Source: Noviherbaspirillum suwonense
GTDB lineage: Bacteria > Pseudomonadota > Gammaproteobacteria > Burkholderiales > Burkholderiaceae_D
Length of the DNA stretch: 64,000 nucleotides
NCBI RefSeq assembly: GCF_900182955.1
Contig: NZ_FXUL01000022.1
Span: forward strand, 44,763 to 108,762
Direction: 5' to 3'
Shown: piece by piece, positions 26,556-37,082 of the stretch
Numbering within the stretch: position 1 is the stretch's first letter
Layout of the letters: every line of letters starts with the position of its first letter
Notes under the pieces: generated by a model
Seen by the model: only the letters and a program-made list of their open reading frames with translations
Told to the model about the DNA's origin: nothing
Database searches by the model: none
Made by a program: the position numbers and the translations under genes

Positions 26556-26618
26556 CACTCCTCCGAAAAACGCCGGCCCGACCGGACGCGCCGGGCTCCG
26601 GGGCCGCGCCATCCTGCG

Positions 26619-27068
26619 TTATACCGTCACCAGCTCGGTATGCCCGAATCCCTTCTCGTAGTCCAGCAGGGAGATCACCTGGGGCGTGATCTTCAGCATC
26701 GCGAAGTCGGCTGCCTGCGGCGACTGCATCAATTCGACGATCTGCGGATAACGCTTCAGCATGCATGCGCCGGCATGGTTGAGTTCGTCGGGGTCGGTCA
26801 CGATGCCGGCGATGCCGCCGATGGACAGTCCCTTGATATGTTTCCAGTCCGCATAGTCCAGGTTGATGGTCAGCGACACCTTGTTGCAGCGCGCGATGTT
26901 GTCGGCTTTCTGGCTGGCCTTACCGATGCCGACATAGATGGTCATGCCGTCATTGGCATAGCTTACGGTCGTCGCCTGCGGGTAGCCATCCGGCCTGATG
27001 GTGGCCAGGGTGAGATCCCTGGCGCTGTCGATGATCCGCAGGATGAAATCACGCTGTGACTGGTCCAT
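26619..27068 (-). CDS. Pyridoxamine 5'-phosphate oxidase-like (PNPOx) family protein
   Basis: 149 residues. The split-barrel flavin/heme-binding pattern is visible: DLTLATIRPDGYPQATTVSY, then NDGMTIYVGI, and NIARCNKVSLTINLDYADW. Family members bind FMN, F420 or heme and reduce varied substrates, so a precise role cannot be given. ATG 27068 follows AGGAG; an upstream in-frame ATG at 27137 is not supported. It is first in the unit PNPOx-nrdJ-pncA (63-bp and 51-bp gaps). Confidence 0.82.
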   Translation of the reverse strand: MDQSQRDFILRIIDSARDLTLATIRPDGYPQATTVSYANDGMTIYVGIGKASQKADNIARCNKVSLTINLDYADWKHIKGLSIGGIAGIVTDPDELNHAGACMLKRYPQIVELMQSPQAADFAMLKITPQVISLLDYEKGFGHTELVTV

Positions 27069-27202
27069 GACATTGCTCCTGTTCCACGATCGCTTACGGC
27101 CTCGCCCTTCCTTTCCGGGCCTGTCCGGTACCGCCACCGCGACGGCATCGACGATCTGCTGCGGCCGTGTTCAAATCCTTGCGTGAAGCGGTTCGCCGCG
27201 GT

Positions 27203-27216
27203 TTGCGATAGCTCAA
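27203..27216 (-). promoter_or_regulatory. Weak FNR/CRP-type dyad upstream of the PNPOx-nrdJ-pncA unit
   Basis: Read on the minus strand this is TTGAGCTATCGCAA, a 14-bp dyad resembling the FNR/ANR consensus TTGAT-N4-ATCAA with three differences. A poor -10-like AAGGAT lies exactly 22 bp downstream (27180-27175). A site with identical half-sites (TTGAG-N4-CGCAA) occurs at 41746-41759. The match is too weak to stand alone. Confidence 0.25.
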
Positions 27217-27222
27217 CCGGAT

Positions 27223-28335
27223 TTACCGCGGGCTGGGCGCCTGCGGCTGGCCTGCCGTAAGCCTGGCTTCGGGGTGGCGCGCCGCATGACCGTTGATGCG
27301 CGGCTCGTCCCGCATCCGCTCGTACAGCTTCAGGTAGGCCTGGGTCATGTGCGCCGCGGTGAAGCGCTGCTCGAAGGCTGCGCGGCAGTCGCGTCGATCC
27401 AGCCGTTCGACCTGGCGCGCAGCCGCGACCGCATCTTCCTGGTTCGACACGATGTAGCCGGTGACGCCATGCTCGAGCACCTCGGGCACCGAGCCATGCG
27501 GATAGGCGATCACGGGCGTGCCGCATGCCAGCGCCTCGATCATGACCAGGCCGAAGGGTTCTGGCCAGTCGATCGGGAACAGCAGCGCCTTTGCCCGGCT
27601 CAGCAGGCTGTGCTTTTCCCCCTCCCGGATTTCACCGATGAAATGCACCAGCGGATGATCCAGCAGGGGCTCGATGTACGACGTGAAATAGACCTGGTCG
27701 GCCGGATCGACCTTGGCGGCAATGTACAGGGGCAGGCCGATGCGTATTGCGATCTCGATAGCCCGGTCGGCGCGCTTTTCCGGCGAGATCCGGCCGACGA
27801 ACAGGAAATAATCGTCGGCCTCCGGCTCGAATCCATATAGATCGATGGGCAGGCCGTGGTGGACCGTTGCGCGCCAGTTGGCCCATGACAGCGGCGCGCG
27901 CTGGCTGTTGGAAATGGAAACCAGGGGCAAGTCGTTGAAATAGCGGTACAGCGGCTGCAGCTCGGGCAGGTCCAGCCGGCCGTGCAGCGTGGTGAGATGC
28001 GGCGTCGGCAGCTGCCTTGCCATGCAGAAGTGGAGGTAGTCGGTATGGAAATGGATGACATCGAACGTATCCGCCAGGTCCGCCACCATGCCCAGTTCGA
28101 TCACGTGGCAGCTCAGCCAGCTCGATGCGCTCGGCACGGCGGTGCCCTTGCGCAGGCTGGTCCCGAGCGCGGGAACGAGATGCGCGCTGGTCACCGAGTC
28201 GGCGGTGGCGAACAGGCTCACTTCATGACCCTGCCGGACCAGTTCTTCTGTCAGGTAGGAAACGACACGCTCGGTTCCGCCGTAGGTGACGGGAGGCACG
28301 GATTCGAAGAGCGGGGAAACCTGCGCAATTTTCAT
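27223..28335 (-). CDS. Glycosyltransferase family 4 protein
   Basis: 370 residues with a GT-B fold. The N-terminal acceptor domain begins MKIAQVSPLFESVPPVTYGG and continues TERVVSYLTEELVRQGHEV. The C-terminal donor domain contains FVGRISPEKRADRAIEI and PEPFGLVMIEALACGTPVIA, the EX7E-type nucleotide-sugar site. Start ATG 28335 is chosen from the family N-terminus, although no clear ribosome site precedes it. Close relatives are often found beside debranching and GH65-type genes in proteobacterial stress clusters. The acceptor is unknown. Confidence 0.88.
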   Translation of the reverse strand: MKIAQVSPLFESVPPVTYGGTERVVSYLTEELVRQGHEVSLFATADSVTSAHLVPALGTSLRKGTAVPSASSWLSCHVIELGMVADLADTFDVIHFHTDYLHFCMARQLPTPHLTTLHGRLDLPELQPLYRYFNDLPLVSISNSQRAPLSWANWRATVHHGLPIDLYGFEPEADDYFLFVGRISPEKRADRAIEIAIRIGLPLYIAAKVDPADQVYFTSYIEPLLDHPLVHFIGEIREGEKHSLLSRAKALLFPIDWPEPFGLVMIEALACGTPVIAYPHGSVPEVLEHGVTGYIVSNQEDAVAAARQVERLDRRDCRAAFEQRFTAAHMTQAYLKLYERMRDEPRINGHAARHPEARLTAGQPQAPSPR

Positions 28336-28635
28336 ATGCGGGCATCGCTGGCGCGCCGCGAGCCGGCGCGGGCACAACGACATTGGATGCTCAAGCTTAA
28401 CAGTCTAGAACAAACGCCCACGGTCCCAACCCGATTTTGCAGTCGGCCTGTGCTGGCTCAAAAACGGTGCAGACTGGTGCTTGGAAAAGAGCATCGATGT
28501 GGTCAGAATTAGGACATCGTCGGCCATCGGCTGGCCTGGCGGCGGTTGCCGCAGGACACGGCCATGGCCAGCGGTTTGCAGCCCGCTGCCGGGATGCCTG
28601 CAAAAAACAGCGCAGGCAAGGAAACGAGGTGGATC
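28336..28635. other. Divergent spacer, no gene seen
   Basis: 300 bp between the divergent glycosyltransferase and small membrane protein genes. Both promoters should lie here. The stretch around 28391-28440 is relatively AT-rich. I saw no convincing operator, hairpin or FNR-like box. Several open frames cross it but none has a ribosome site. Confidence 0.4.
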
Positions 28636-29004
28636 ATGACAGGCGACAAGCTCGATCGTACAGTGGAAGACAAGCGCGCGCTGGTCAGGAAGCTGGACGC
28701 GGCCGGCTGGGGCATGCTGTTCATATGGATAGGCATCGCGACCCTGCTGCGCATCGGCTGGGGGGTCGGATTCCTCGGCATCGGCATCATCATGCTCGCG
28801 GTCCAGCTGGGCCGGATGCGCTTCGGCCTGCGCGTCGAAGGCGTCGGACTGGTGATGGGGACGCTCTTTGCGGCGGCGGGCGTGTGGGAGCTGGTCAAGA
28901 CCAGGCTGGGCCAGGAACCCGTTCCCGGCGGCCTGTGGCCCATCCTGAGCATCGTCGCCGGCGTCGCGCTGGTCGCGTCCGCGCTGCTTCGCAAGCGGCG
29001 CTGA
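28636..29004 (+). CDS. Small inner-membrane protein
   Basis: 122 residues. A charged N-terminus (MTGDKLDRTVEDKRALVRKL) is followed by three to four hydrophobic segments (WGMLFIWIGIATLLRIGWGV, GFLGIGIIMLAVQLGRM, VGLVMGTLFAAAGVWELV, ILSIVAGVALVASALL) and a basic end. It resembles the LiaI/DUF5668 type of short multi-pass protein, but I cannot name a family firmly. Start ATG 28636 is preceded by GAGGTGGA. It precedes the HAD-GH65 fusion by 44 bp and may be in its transcript. Confidence 0.75.
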   Translation: MTGDKLDRTVEDKRALVRKLDAAGWGMLFIWIGIATLLRIGWGVGFLGIGIIMLAVQLGRMRFGLRVEGVGLVMGTLFAAAGVWELVKTRLGQEPVPGGLWPILSIVAGVALVASALLRKRR

Positions 29005-29048
29005 AGGGACGGCGCTGCGCCGCCCCAGCCTGGCGCGTGAGACAGCCG

Positions 29049-31916
29049 ATGACGTTGCCGCACATCCCGCAGCAGCAGATGGCGCATCCAGAATGCCGCC
29101 TGCAAGCCGCGATATTCGACATGGATGGGGTCATCACGCAGACCGCAAGCATCCATGCCGCCGCATGGAAAGTCACCTTCGACGAGATCCTGCGCCAGCA
29201 TGCGACGCCCGGTGCGGACGTGCGGCTGTTCGACGACCATGCCGACTATTACGCCTATGTCGACGGCAAGCCGCGCATCGAAGGCGTGCGCGCATTCGTC
29301 CGCGCGCGCGGCATCGCGCTTTCCGCGGCGGAAGAAGAGCAGGCCGCCGAGCGCAAGGATCAGCGCTTCATACGGATCGTGCATGAACGCGGCGTGAAAA
29401 CCTTTCCGTCCACCGTCGCGCTGGTCGGGGCGCTGCGCGCCATGGCCGTGAAGACAGCGGTCGTCACGTCGAGCCGCCATGGCCGCGAACTGCTGCAATC
29501 GGCCGGTATCGCCGCGCTGTTCGATGCCAGCCTGGACGGCATCGACCTCGATGCGCAGCAGCTGGCCGGCAAGCCCGATCCCGACATGTTCCTGCGCGCC
29601 GCCGCGATGCTTGGCAGCACGCCGGCCGACAGCATGGTCGTCGAGGATGCCGTGGCGGGCGTGGAAGCCGGGCGCCGCGGCAACTTTGGCCTCGTAATCG
29701 GCGTAGACCGCGGCGGCAATGCGGCGGCGCTGCAGGATGCCGGCGCCGATGTGGTTGTCCGGGACCTGGCCGAACTCGACGTGGCGTCGCTGCAGGCGGC
29801 ATTCCAGGCGCGACGCGGCGCGCTTGGCTGGCGCATCGAGGCCGAAGGCTACGACCCCGACCGGGAACGGCAGATGGAAAGCCTGTTCACCGTGGGAAAC
29901 GGCTACATGGGCGTGCGCGCCGCGCTCGACAGCCCGCCGCCCGGCTCGCAATGCGACCTGTTCATCGCCGGGGTCTATGACCGCAAGCGGGCCGATCTCC
30001 CCTACTCCGAAATTGAGTTCTTTACGCCCTCCGGTCGCGCCGATCCGTATTCCGAGCTGGTGCCGCTGCCTTTCCCATTTCGCGTGACGGTCAGCGTCGA
30101 TGGCATGTTCCTGGACTTTCACGGCGATGGCGCCAACGGCAAGAAACTGCGCCGGGTGCTGGACCTCCATGACGGCGTGCTGCATGCCAGCGCCGTGCAC
30201 CAGGCGCCGGGTTCGCTGCGCACGGCCGTACGCACGCGCCGCTGCGCATCGCTGGCAGATCCGCACCTGCTGCTCCAGGAAGTGGTGGTCGCGCCGGACG
30301 ATCATGCGCATGACGTGGCGCTGGCGGCCACGCTGGACGAGCCGGAGCTGACGACGCGGCACCCGCACCTGCGGCGCCTGGCGCGCACGGTGGAAGGCGA
30401 CCTGGAAACCGTGCGCTACGTCACCCGCGCGTCGCGCATCTGCATCTGCCTCGTCTCACGCGTTGTCCGGGCGGGCAACGTGCTGCGCCGGCTGGTCTCC
30501 GTTTTCACGAGCCGCGACGACGACGATCCGGCGGCCGCGGCGCTTGCCCATTCCACGTCGCTGGACCCGGGCAATATCGATGCGCTGTTCGCCGCGCATT
30601 CGGCAAAATGGGCGCAATTCTGGGAGCGCGCAGACATACGGATAGCCGCCGACACCGCCGCCGAACAGGCGCTGCGCTTCGGCAGCTATCATCTGCGCCT
30701 GCCGCTCGGCGCGGACGAGCACGTGTCGATCGGCGCACGCACGCTGTCGGGCCGGGCCTATGAAGGCCATGTGTTCTGGGACACGGAAATCTTCATGCTG
30801 CCGTTCTACCTGCACACCGAGCCGCTGCAGGCGCGCAAGCTGCTGCTCTACCGCTATCACACGCTGCCCGGCGCGCGCCGGCGGGCGCGCGACATGGGCT
30901 GCGCCGGCGCCTGCTTCGCCTGGGAGTCGACCGTGACCGGCGCCGACGTGACGCCGACCAAGATCGTGCTGAAGAGTTCGGGCAAGGAGATCCCGATATT
31001 CACCGGAAGCCAGCAGATCCACGTGACCGCGGATATTGCCTACGCGGTATGGCGCTATTGGGAAACGACCGGCGACGAGGCCTTCCTCGCCGGTCCCGGC
31101 GCGGACATCCTGTTCGACACCGCGCGCTTCTGGCACAGCCGGGTGAGTCGCGACAGCCATCGCTGCCATATCCGCGGCGTCGTCGGACCGGACGAATACC
31201 ACTATGCGGTCGACGACAATGCGTACACCAACTGGATGGCGCGTTTCAACCTGGAACGTGCGGCCTGGCTTGCGCGCCAGTCCGGCACCCATCTCGCCGA
31301 GGCCGACGAATGGTCCGGCGTCGCGCAGTCCCTGTATATCCCGCAGCCGGACGAGCGCGGCGTGCTCGAACAGTTCGACGGTTTCTTCGCGCTCGATGAG
31401 CATCCGTTGCCGAGGGAGGAACGCTTCAAGGCGCCGGTCAGCCGGCTCTACGACTGGCAGCAAATCAACCGGCTGAAGATCCTCAAGCAGGCGGACGTGC
31501 TGATGCTGCCGCTGCTGTTCCCCGAGTCCTTTTCCGACGAGGCCGTTGCGGCGAACTACCGTTACTACGAACCGATCACGGACCACGGCAGCAGCCTTTC
31601 GCCGGCAGTGCATGCGGCGATTGCCGCCCGCATCGGGCTGCGCGACGACGCCGAACGTTACTGGAAACAAAGCCTGTGGCTGGATTTGTCCAATGCGATG
31701 GACAACAGCATGCTGGGCGTGCATCCGGCGGCGATGGGCGGCGCCTGGCAGGCGCTGGTATTCGGCTTTCTCGGCATGCGCTTCAGCGATGCCGGTCCGC
31801 AGCCCCGTCCGGACGCGCAGCAGCGGCTGCCTTTCGGGTGGAAGGGCATCGCGCTGAACATCGCTTATCGCGGCCGCATCCATGCGGTGACGGTCGGATG
31901 CGGCGTCGAACAATGA
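29049..31916 (+). CDS. Beta-phosphoglucomutase / GH65 disaccharide phosphorylase fusion
   Basis: 955 residues with two enzymes in one chain. Residues ~15-250 are a HAD-type beta-phosphoglucomutase: FDMDGVITQTASIHAAAW with nucleophile Asp24 and acid/base Asp26, VVTSSRHG, KPDPDMFL, and VEDAVAGVEAG. Residues ~260-955 are a glycoside hydrolase family 65 phosphorylase: an N-terminal beta domain from ESLFTVGNGYMGVRA, then GHVFWDTEIFMLPF, the proton donor Glu716 in VGPDEYHYAVDDNAYTN, and the phosphate-site loop DHGSSLSPAVH. The predicted route is disaccharide + Pi to beta-glucose-1-phosphate, then glucose-6-phosphate with no ATP spent. The disaccharide (trehalose, maltose, kojibiose or other) is not readable. 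Start 29049 has a poor ribosome site; ATG 29079 is an alternative. Confidence 0.9.
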   Translation: MTLPHIPQQQMAHPECRLQAAIFDMDGVITQTASIHAAAWKVTFDEILRQHATPGADVRLFDDHADYYAYVDGKPRIEGVRAFVRARGIALSAAEEEQAAERKDQRFIRIVHERGVKTFPSTVALVGALRAMAVKTAVVTSSRHGRELLQSAGIAALFDASLDGIDLDAQQLAGKPDPDMFLRAAAMLGSTPADSMVVEDAVAGVEAGRRGNFGLVIGVDRGGNAAALQDAGADVVVRDLAELDVASLQAAFQARRGALGWRIEAEGYDPDRERQMESLFTVGNGYMGVRAALDSPPPGSQCDLFIAGVYDRKRADLPYSEIEFFTPSGRADPYSELVPLPFPFRVTVSVDGMFLDFHGDGANGKKLRRVLDLHDGVLHASAVHQAPGSLRTAVRTRRCASLADPHLLLQEVVVAPDDHAHDVALAATLDEPELTTRHPHLRRLARTVEGDLETVRYVTRASRICICLVSRVVRAGNVLRRLVSVFTSRDDDDPAAAALAHSTSLDPGNIDALFAAHSAKWAQFWERADIRIAADTAAEQALRFGSYHLRLPLGADEHVSIGARTLSGRAYEGHVFWDTEIFMLPFYLHTEPLQARKLLLYRYHTLPGARRRARDMGCAGACFAWESTVTGADVTPTKIVLKSSGKEIPIFTGSQQIHVTADIAYAVWRYWETTGDEAFLAGPGADILFDTARFWHSRVSRDSHRCHIRGVVGPDEYHYAVDDNAYTNWMARFNLERAAWLARQSGTHLAEADEWSGVAQSLYIPQPDERGVLEQFDGFFALDEHPLPREERFKAPVSRLYDWQQINRLKILKQADVLMLPLLFPESFSDEAVAANYRYYEPITDHGSSLSPAVHAAIAARIGLRDDAERYWKQSLWLDLSNAMDNSMLGVHPAAMGGAWQALVFGFLGMRFSDAGPQPRPDAQQRLPFGWKGIALNIAYRGRIHAVTVGCGVEQ

Positions 31917-31926
31917 GGAGCCGCCG

Positions 31927-32817
31927 ATGAATCCGCCGACAAACCCGTTTGCATCGATCCTGCTGCCGCTGGACGGTTCGCCCGAGGCGGCCAAGGCCGC
32001 GGGATGCGCGATCTGGCTGAGCGGGGAGCTGAATGCCACGCTGCATCTGCTCTATGCCGCGCCAGACCCGCTGCCGGCAGGCGATGCGCTGGCGCAGCTT
32101 CACTTTCCCGCCACCGACCGGGCGCGGATCATCCTGCACCAGACGCAGGCGCCTGCGGAAGTCGCGGTGCTCGACGCGATCGACCGGCACCAGGCCGGCC
32201 TGGTCGTGATGAGCGCGCGCGGCGTCTCCATTTCCAGCGGGATCAACCTGTCGCAGCGGCTGGGACGGGTAGCGCGGGCAGTGATCGAGCGCAGCCCGGC
32301 GCCGGTGGTGCTGCTGCCGCTGCACTACCGCGCGGCCCTGCCCTGGACCTCGATGCTGGTGGCCGCCAGCGGCGAGGCGGCCGCCAACCAGGCGCTCGAA
32401 ACGGCTGCGCGCCTTGCCGCCGCGCTGCGGCTCAAGGTCAGCGTGCTGCATGCGGAAAGCGATCCGGGCGTGTCCCGCGCGACGCCATTCGGCACCTACG
32501 CCGATGCCGCGCACCATGAATATGCGCGCCGTATGCAGGGAATGCTCGAGCGCGGGCTGGCAGCCTGCCGCACCGAGGAATGCCATGCTGTCCGCGAAGT
32601 GCTTCTGCGGCACGGCGACCCGGCCGACATGCTGCTCGACCAGGCCGGCCGGCAAGCCAGCAGCGTGCTCGCGCTCGGCTGGCATGGCGCGCTCGATGCC
32701 GGTCGCGCGCTGGTGCTCAAGCGCCTGCTGGAGGAGGCAGGCTGCGCCCTGCTGCTGGTGCGCAAGATCGAAAGCCCGAAAGTGCGGCTCAGGGTAGGCG
32801 CGGAAATAGGCGCCTGA
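31927..32817 (+). CDS. Tandem-domain universal stress protein
   Basis: 296 residues with two UspA folds. Domain 1 (about 8-140) starts FASILLPLDGSPEAAKAAG and ends PAPVVLLPL; domain 2 (about 145-285) starts WTSMLVAASGEAA and ends GCALLLVRK. The glycine-rich ATP loop is poorly kept in domain 2, where it reads GWHGALDAGRALVLKRLL. It lies 10 bp after the GH65 fusion, with GAGGAG as ribosome site, so the two are co-transcribed. Such proteins help survival under energy limitation and hypoxia; the biochemical role is unclear. Confidence 0.9.
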   Translation: MNPPTNPFASILLPLDGSPEAAKAAGCAIWLSGELNATLHLLYAAPDPLPAGDALAQLHFPATDRARIILHQTQAPAEVAVLDAIDRHQAGLVVMSARGVSISSGINLSQRLGRVARAVIERSPAPVVLLPLHYRAALPWTSMLVAASGEAAANQALETAARLAAALRLKVSVLHAESDPGVSRATPFGTYADAAHHEYARRMQGMLERGLAACRTEECHAVREVLLRHGDPADMLLDQAGRQASSVLALGWHGALDAGRALVLKRLLEEAGCALLLVRKIESPKVRLRVGAEIGA

Positions 32818-32873
32818 AAGATACGGAGCGGCATGCAGCATGCAGGCCCGCGCCGGGCCGGCCCAGGGCGGTC

Positions 32874-33533
32874 TTATTTGCCGTGGCCGCGATGGCGTCC
32901 GGTGAAGTGGTCGAGAAACCAGTTGCCTGCCATCTCGGCGACTTCGTCCAGCGCGCCCGGCTCTTCGAACAGGTGGGTCGCGCCGGCGACGATGGCCAGG
33001 CGCTTCTCGCAATGCAGGACATCGTACGCGGCCTTGTTCAGCTCGATGACTGCCCTGTCTTCGCCGCCGACGATCAGCAGCGTCGGCGCATGCACCTGCC
33101 TGAGCGCCGCGGCCCCGGCCATGTCCGGCCTGCCGCCGCGCGACACTACCGCGGCGACGGGCACCTGCGCAGCAACCTGCAGCGCGGCCGCCGCGCCGGT
33201 GCTGGCGCCGAAAAGGCCCAGCGGCAGCGCGGCCTGGCCACCCTCTTTCCGCAGCCAGTCGAGCGCGGCTGCAAGGCGCTCCGTCAGCAGCGGAATATCG
33301 AAGCGGGTCCGGTACCGCTGGTCTTCCCCGGTGGTCAGCAGGTCCATCAGCAAGGTGCCTATGCGGAGCGCGCGCAATGCTTCGGCGACATGGCTGTTGC
33401 GCGGACTGAAGCGGCTGCTGCCGCTGCCGTGCGCGAAGACCACCACGCCCAGCGGCTGCGAGGGGACATGCAGCATGCCCTCCAGGTCGGCGCTGCCGGC
33501 CGGTATCGTCACCAGGCGTTCGAGGCTTTCCAT
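32874..33533 (-). CDS. Alpha/beta hydrolase (dienelactone-hydrolase-like)
   Basis: 219 residues from ATG 33533. Strand beta3 is GVVVFAHGSGSSRFSPRN, the nucleophile elbow is FGASTGAAAAL (Ser in GASTG), the acid lies in VGGEDRAVIE and the His in GATHLFEEPG. The small size and lack of a big cap match the dienelactone hydrolase/phosphoribosyltransferase-associated hydrolase group. It lies 23 bp after the universal stress protein gene on the same strand, so it is the second gene of that unit. The substrate is unknown. Confidence 0.85.
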   Translation of the reverse strand: MESLERLVTIPAGSADLEGMLHVPSQPLGVVVFAHGSGSSRFSPRNSHVAEALRALRIGTLLMDLLTTGEDQRYRTRFDIPLLTERLAAALDWLRKEGGQAALPLGLFGASTGAAAALQVAAQVPVAAVVSRGGRPDMAGAAALRQVHAPTLLIVGGEDRAVIELNKAAYDVLHCEKRLAIVAGATHLFEEPGALDEVAEMAGNWFLDHFTGRHRGHGK

Positions 33534-33556
33534 CGCTGGCCCCCGGCGCGCCGGCC

Positions 33557-33994
33557 CTAGCGAAATACCACGACAGGCAGCGTCGAATGCGCGAGCACTT
33601 TCTGCGTCACGCTGCCGAGCAGCAGCCGCTGGATGCCGCGGCGGCCATGCGATGCCATGAAGACGGCATCGCAGCCGTGCCTGGATGCGGTGGCGATGAT
33701 TTCCTTCGCCGGGTCGGCCGAGAGCATCGTATAGGTTTCGCATGGCACGCCGGCCTGTTCGGCGGCGGCCTTGACCTTGCTCACATAGGTTTCCGCCAGT
33801 TCCAGCACGCCCTTGTCGTAGGCGGCGGGATCGGGAAGAAATGCCGGCTCAGCCAACGGGGAATACGGATAGGGTTCAGCTACGGCCAGGGCGATGATCC
33901 TGCCATGGGTGTCCTGTGCAAATTCGGCTGCTGCCTGCGCGGCCTTGTCCGCAAGCTCCGATCCGTCGGTTGGCACAAGGATGGTTTTGAACAT
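33557..33994 (-). CDS. Universal stress protein, single domain
   Basis: 145 residues. It starts MFKTILVPTDGSELADKAA, and the ATP-binding pattern G-2x-G-9x-G(S/T) is complete in GRRGIQRLLLGSVTQKVL. It ends STLPVVVFR. AGGAGGGG lies before ATG 33994. Upstream, a TTGAT-N4-GTCAG box and CATAAT -10 fit class II activation by an FNR-type regulator. Confidence 0.94.
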   Translation of the reverse strand: MFKTILVPTDGSELADKAAQAAAEFAQDTHGRIIALAVAEPYPYSPLAEPAFLPDPAAYDKGVLELAETYVSKVKAAAEQAGVPCETYTMLSADPAKEIIATASRHGCDAVFMASHGRRGIQRLLLGSVTQKVLAHSTLPVVVFR

Positions 33995-34093
33995 GATGAA
34001 TCCCCTCCTGGGTTTGACGTCACGTCATGACGGCCAGGCGGACGAGATCCGCGCAAGCTGTCTCGATTATGCGATCGCCCGTTTTTCCGGCGG

Positions 34094-34107
34094 CTGACGC
34101 AGATCAA
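34094..34107 (-). promoter_or_regulatory. FNR/ANR-like box for the universal stress protein promoter
   Basis: On the minus strand this reads TTGATCTGCGTCAG, matching TTGAT-N4-ATCAA at 8 of 10 positions. CATAAT (34071-34066) is a good -10, 22 bp downstream. The box would be centred near -41.5, the class II position for FNR-family activators. Confidence 0.6.
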
Positions 34108-34254
34108 GGACGGGACCGCGGGGATTACGCACCTTTTGGCGGCGCTCGCATCCATGCGCCTTGCGGCATGCAAGGTCCGCTGCCTTGCCGGAGAGGGGCG
34201 CTTACGGCTGTGCCTGCGCGAGCCGCGCTGGCGGCGACGGGCTTCGGCCCTGTT

Positions 34255-34268
34255 TTGACACGTATCAA
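34255..34268 (+). promoter_or_regulatory. FNR/ANR-like box for the acsA-pdh promoter
   Basis: TTGACACGTATCAA matches TTGAT-N4-ATCAA at 9 of 10 positions. TGACAAT with hexamer GACAAT at 34292-34297 lies 23 bp downstream and could be an extended -10. This places the box near -42 for a start around 34304, 26 bp before the acsA start codon. Confidence 0.62.
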
Positions 34269-34329
34269 GGGCGGCCGGCCGTTCGGGGAGTGACAATGGT
34301 TCAACGTCACGCAGCAAGAGAGGGAAGCC

Positions 34330-36080
<1,751 letters not shown>

Positions 36081-36084
<4 letters not shown>

Positions 36085-37082
36085 CCGGCAACGCGGCGGC
36101 CATGGAAATCGCGCATGACAGGGATACCTGTTTGTCCCTGCTGACCGACATGCTGCGCATCCGCCGCCTGGAGGAAAAGTCGGCCGAACTCTATGGCGCG
36201 GGCAAGATACGCGGCTTCCTGCACCTGTACATCGGCGAGGAAGCGGTGGCCGTGGGCGCGCTGCATGCGCTGGAGGCGCAGGACAATATCGTCGCCACCT
36301 ACCGCGAGCATGGCCATGCGCTGGTGCGCGGCATCCCGATGAACGCGATCATGGCCGAGATGTTCGGCAAGTGGGACGGCTGCTGCCATGGGCGTGGCGG
36401 GTCCATGCACCTGTTCGACCGCGCCCACCGCTTCTACGGCGGCAATGCGATCGTGGCCGGCGGCCTGCCGCTGGCGGTGGGCCTGGCGCTGGCCGACAGC
36501 ATGCAGGGCGAACGCCGGGTCAGCGCCTGCTTCTTCGGCGAGGGCGCGGTTGCGGAAGGCGCATTCCACGAGGCGATGAACCTCGCGGCGCTGTGGCGGC
36601 TGCCGGTGCTCTTCCTGTGCGAAAACAATTTCTATGCAATGGGCACGGCGTTGGCCCGCTCCGAGTCGCAGACCGACCTGTGCGTCAAGGCAGCCAGTTA
36701 TGCGATGCCGGCAAGCTGGGCCGACGGCATGGATGTCATCGCGGTGCTGGATGCCGTCGCCGCGGCGGCGCAGCAGGTGCGGGCCGGCAATGGGCCGTGC
36801 TTCGTTGAACTGCGCACCTACCGCTTCCGCGCCCATTCCATGTTCGACCCCGACCTGTACCGCGACAAGGCCGAGATCGAGGCATGGAAGCAGCGCGGAC
36901 CGATCCACACCTTTTCTGCCAGGCTCAAGGAGGAAGGGATGCTGAGCGAAGCGCAATTCCTGGAGATCGACGCCCGCGTTGGCCAGGAGGTGGCGGCCGC
37001 CGTCGCATTCGCCGACGCCTCGCGCTGGGAAGCGGTCGAAACGCTGACGACCGACGTCGGCGCCGCCGGGGCGCAGCCATGA
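36081..37082 (+). CDS. pdhA: Pyruvate dehydrogenase E1 component, alpha subunit
   Basis: 333 residues. It is a TPP-dependent 2-oxo acid dehydrogenase subunit with [25 protein letters not shown], and the TPP-binding [20 protein letters not shown] ending in CENN. The phosphorylation-loop region [13 protein letters not shown] is recognisable. It overlaps acsA and pdhB by four bases each, so translation is probably coupled. With PdhB it decarboxylates pyruvate and passes the acetyl group to the E2 lipoyl arm. An acetoin dehydrogenase role is also possible for this heteromeric E1 type. Confidence 0.9.

Larger units (their letters stand above)
33995..34329. other. Divergent regulatory spacer with two FNR-like boxes
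   Basis: 335 bp between the divergent universal stress protein and acsA genes, without a credible gene. It contains TGACGTCACGTCA close to the stress-protein start, an FNR-like box serving the minus strand (34094-34107) and another serving the plus strand (34255-34268). Each box is followed by a -10-like hexamer 22-23 bp away. Confidence 0.55.

Noticed and set aside
24723..27059. Long plus-strand open frame of 778 codons
   Set aside because: It is the antisense shadow of pncA, nrdJ and the PNPOx gene; its composition (Arg/His/Gly-rich) and lack of domains show it is not real.
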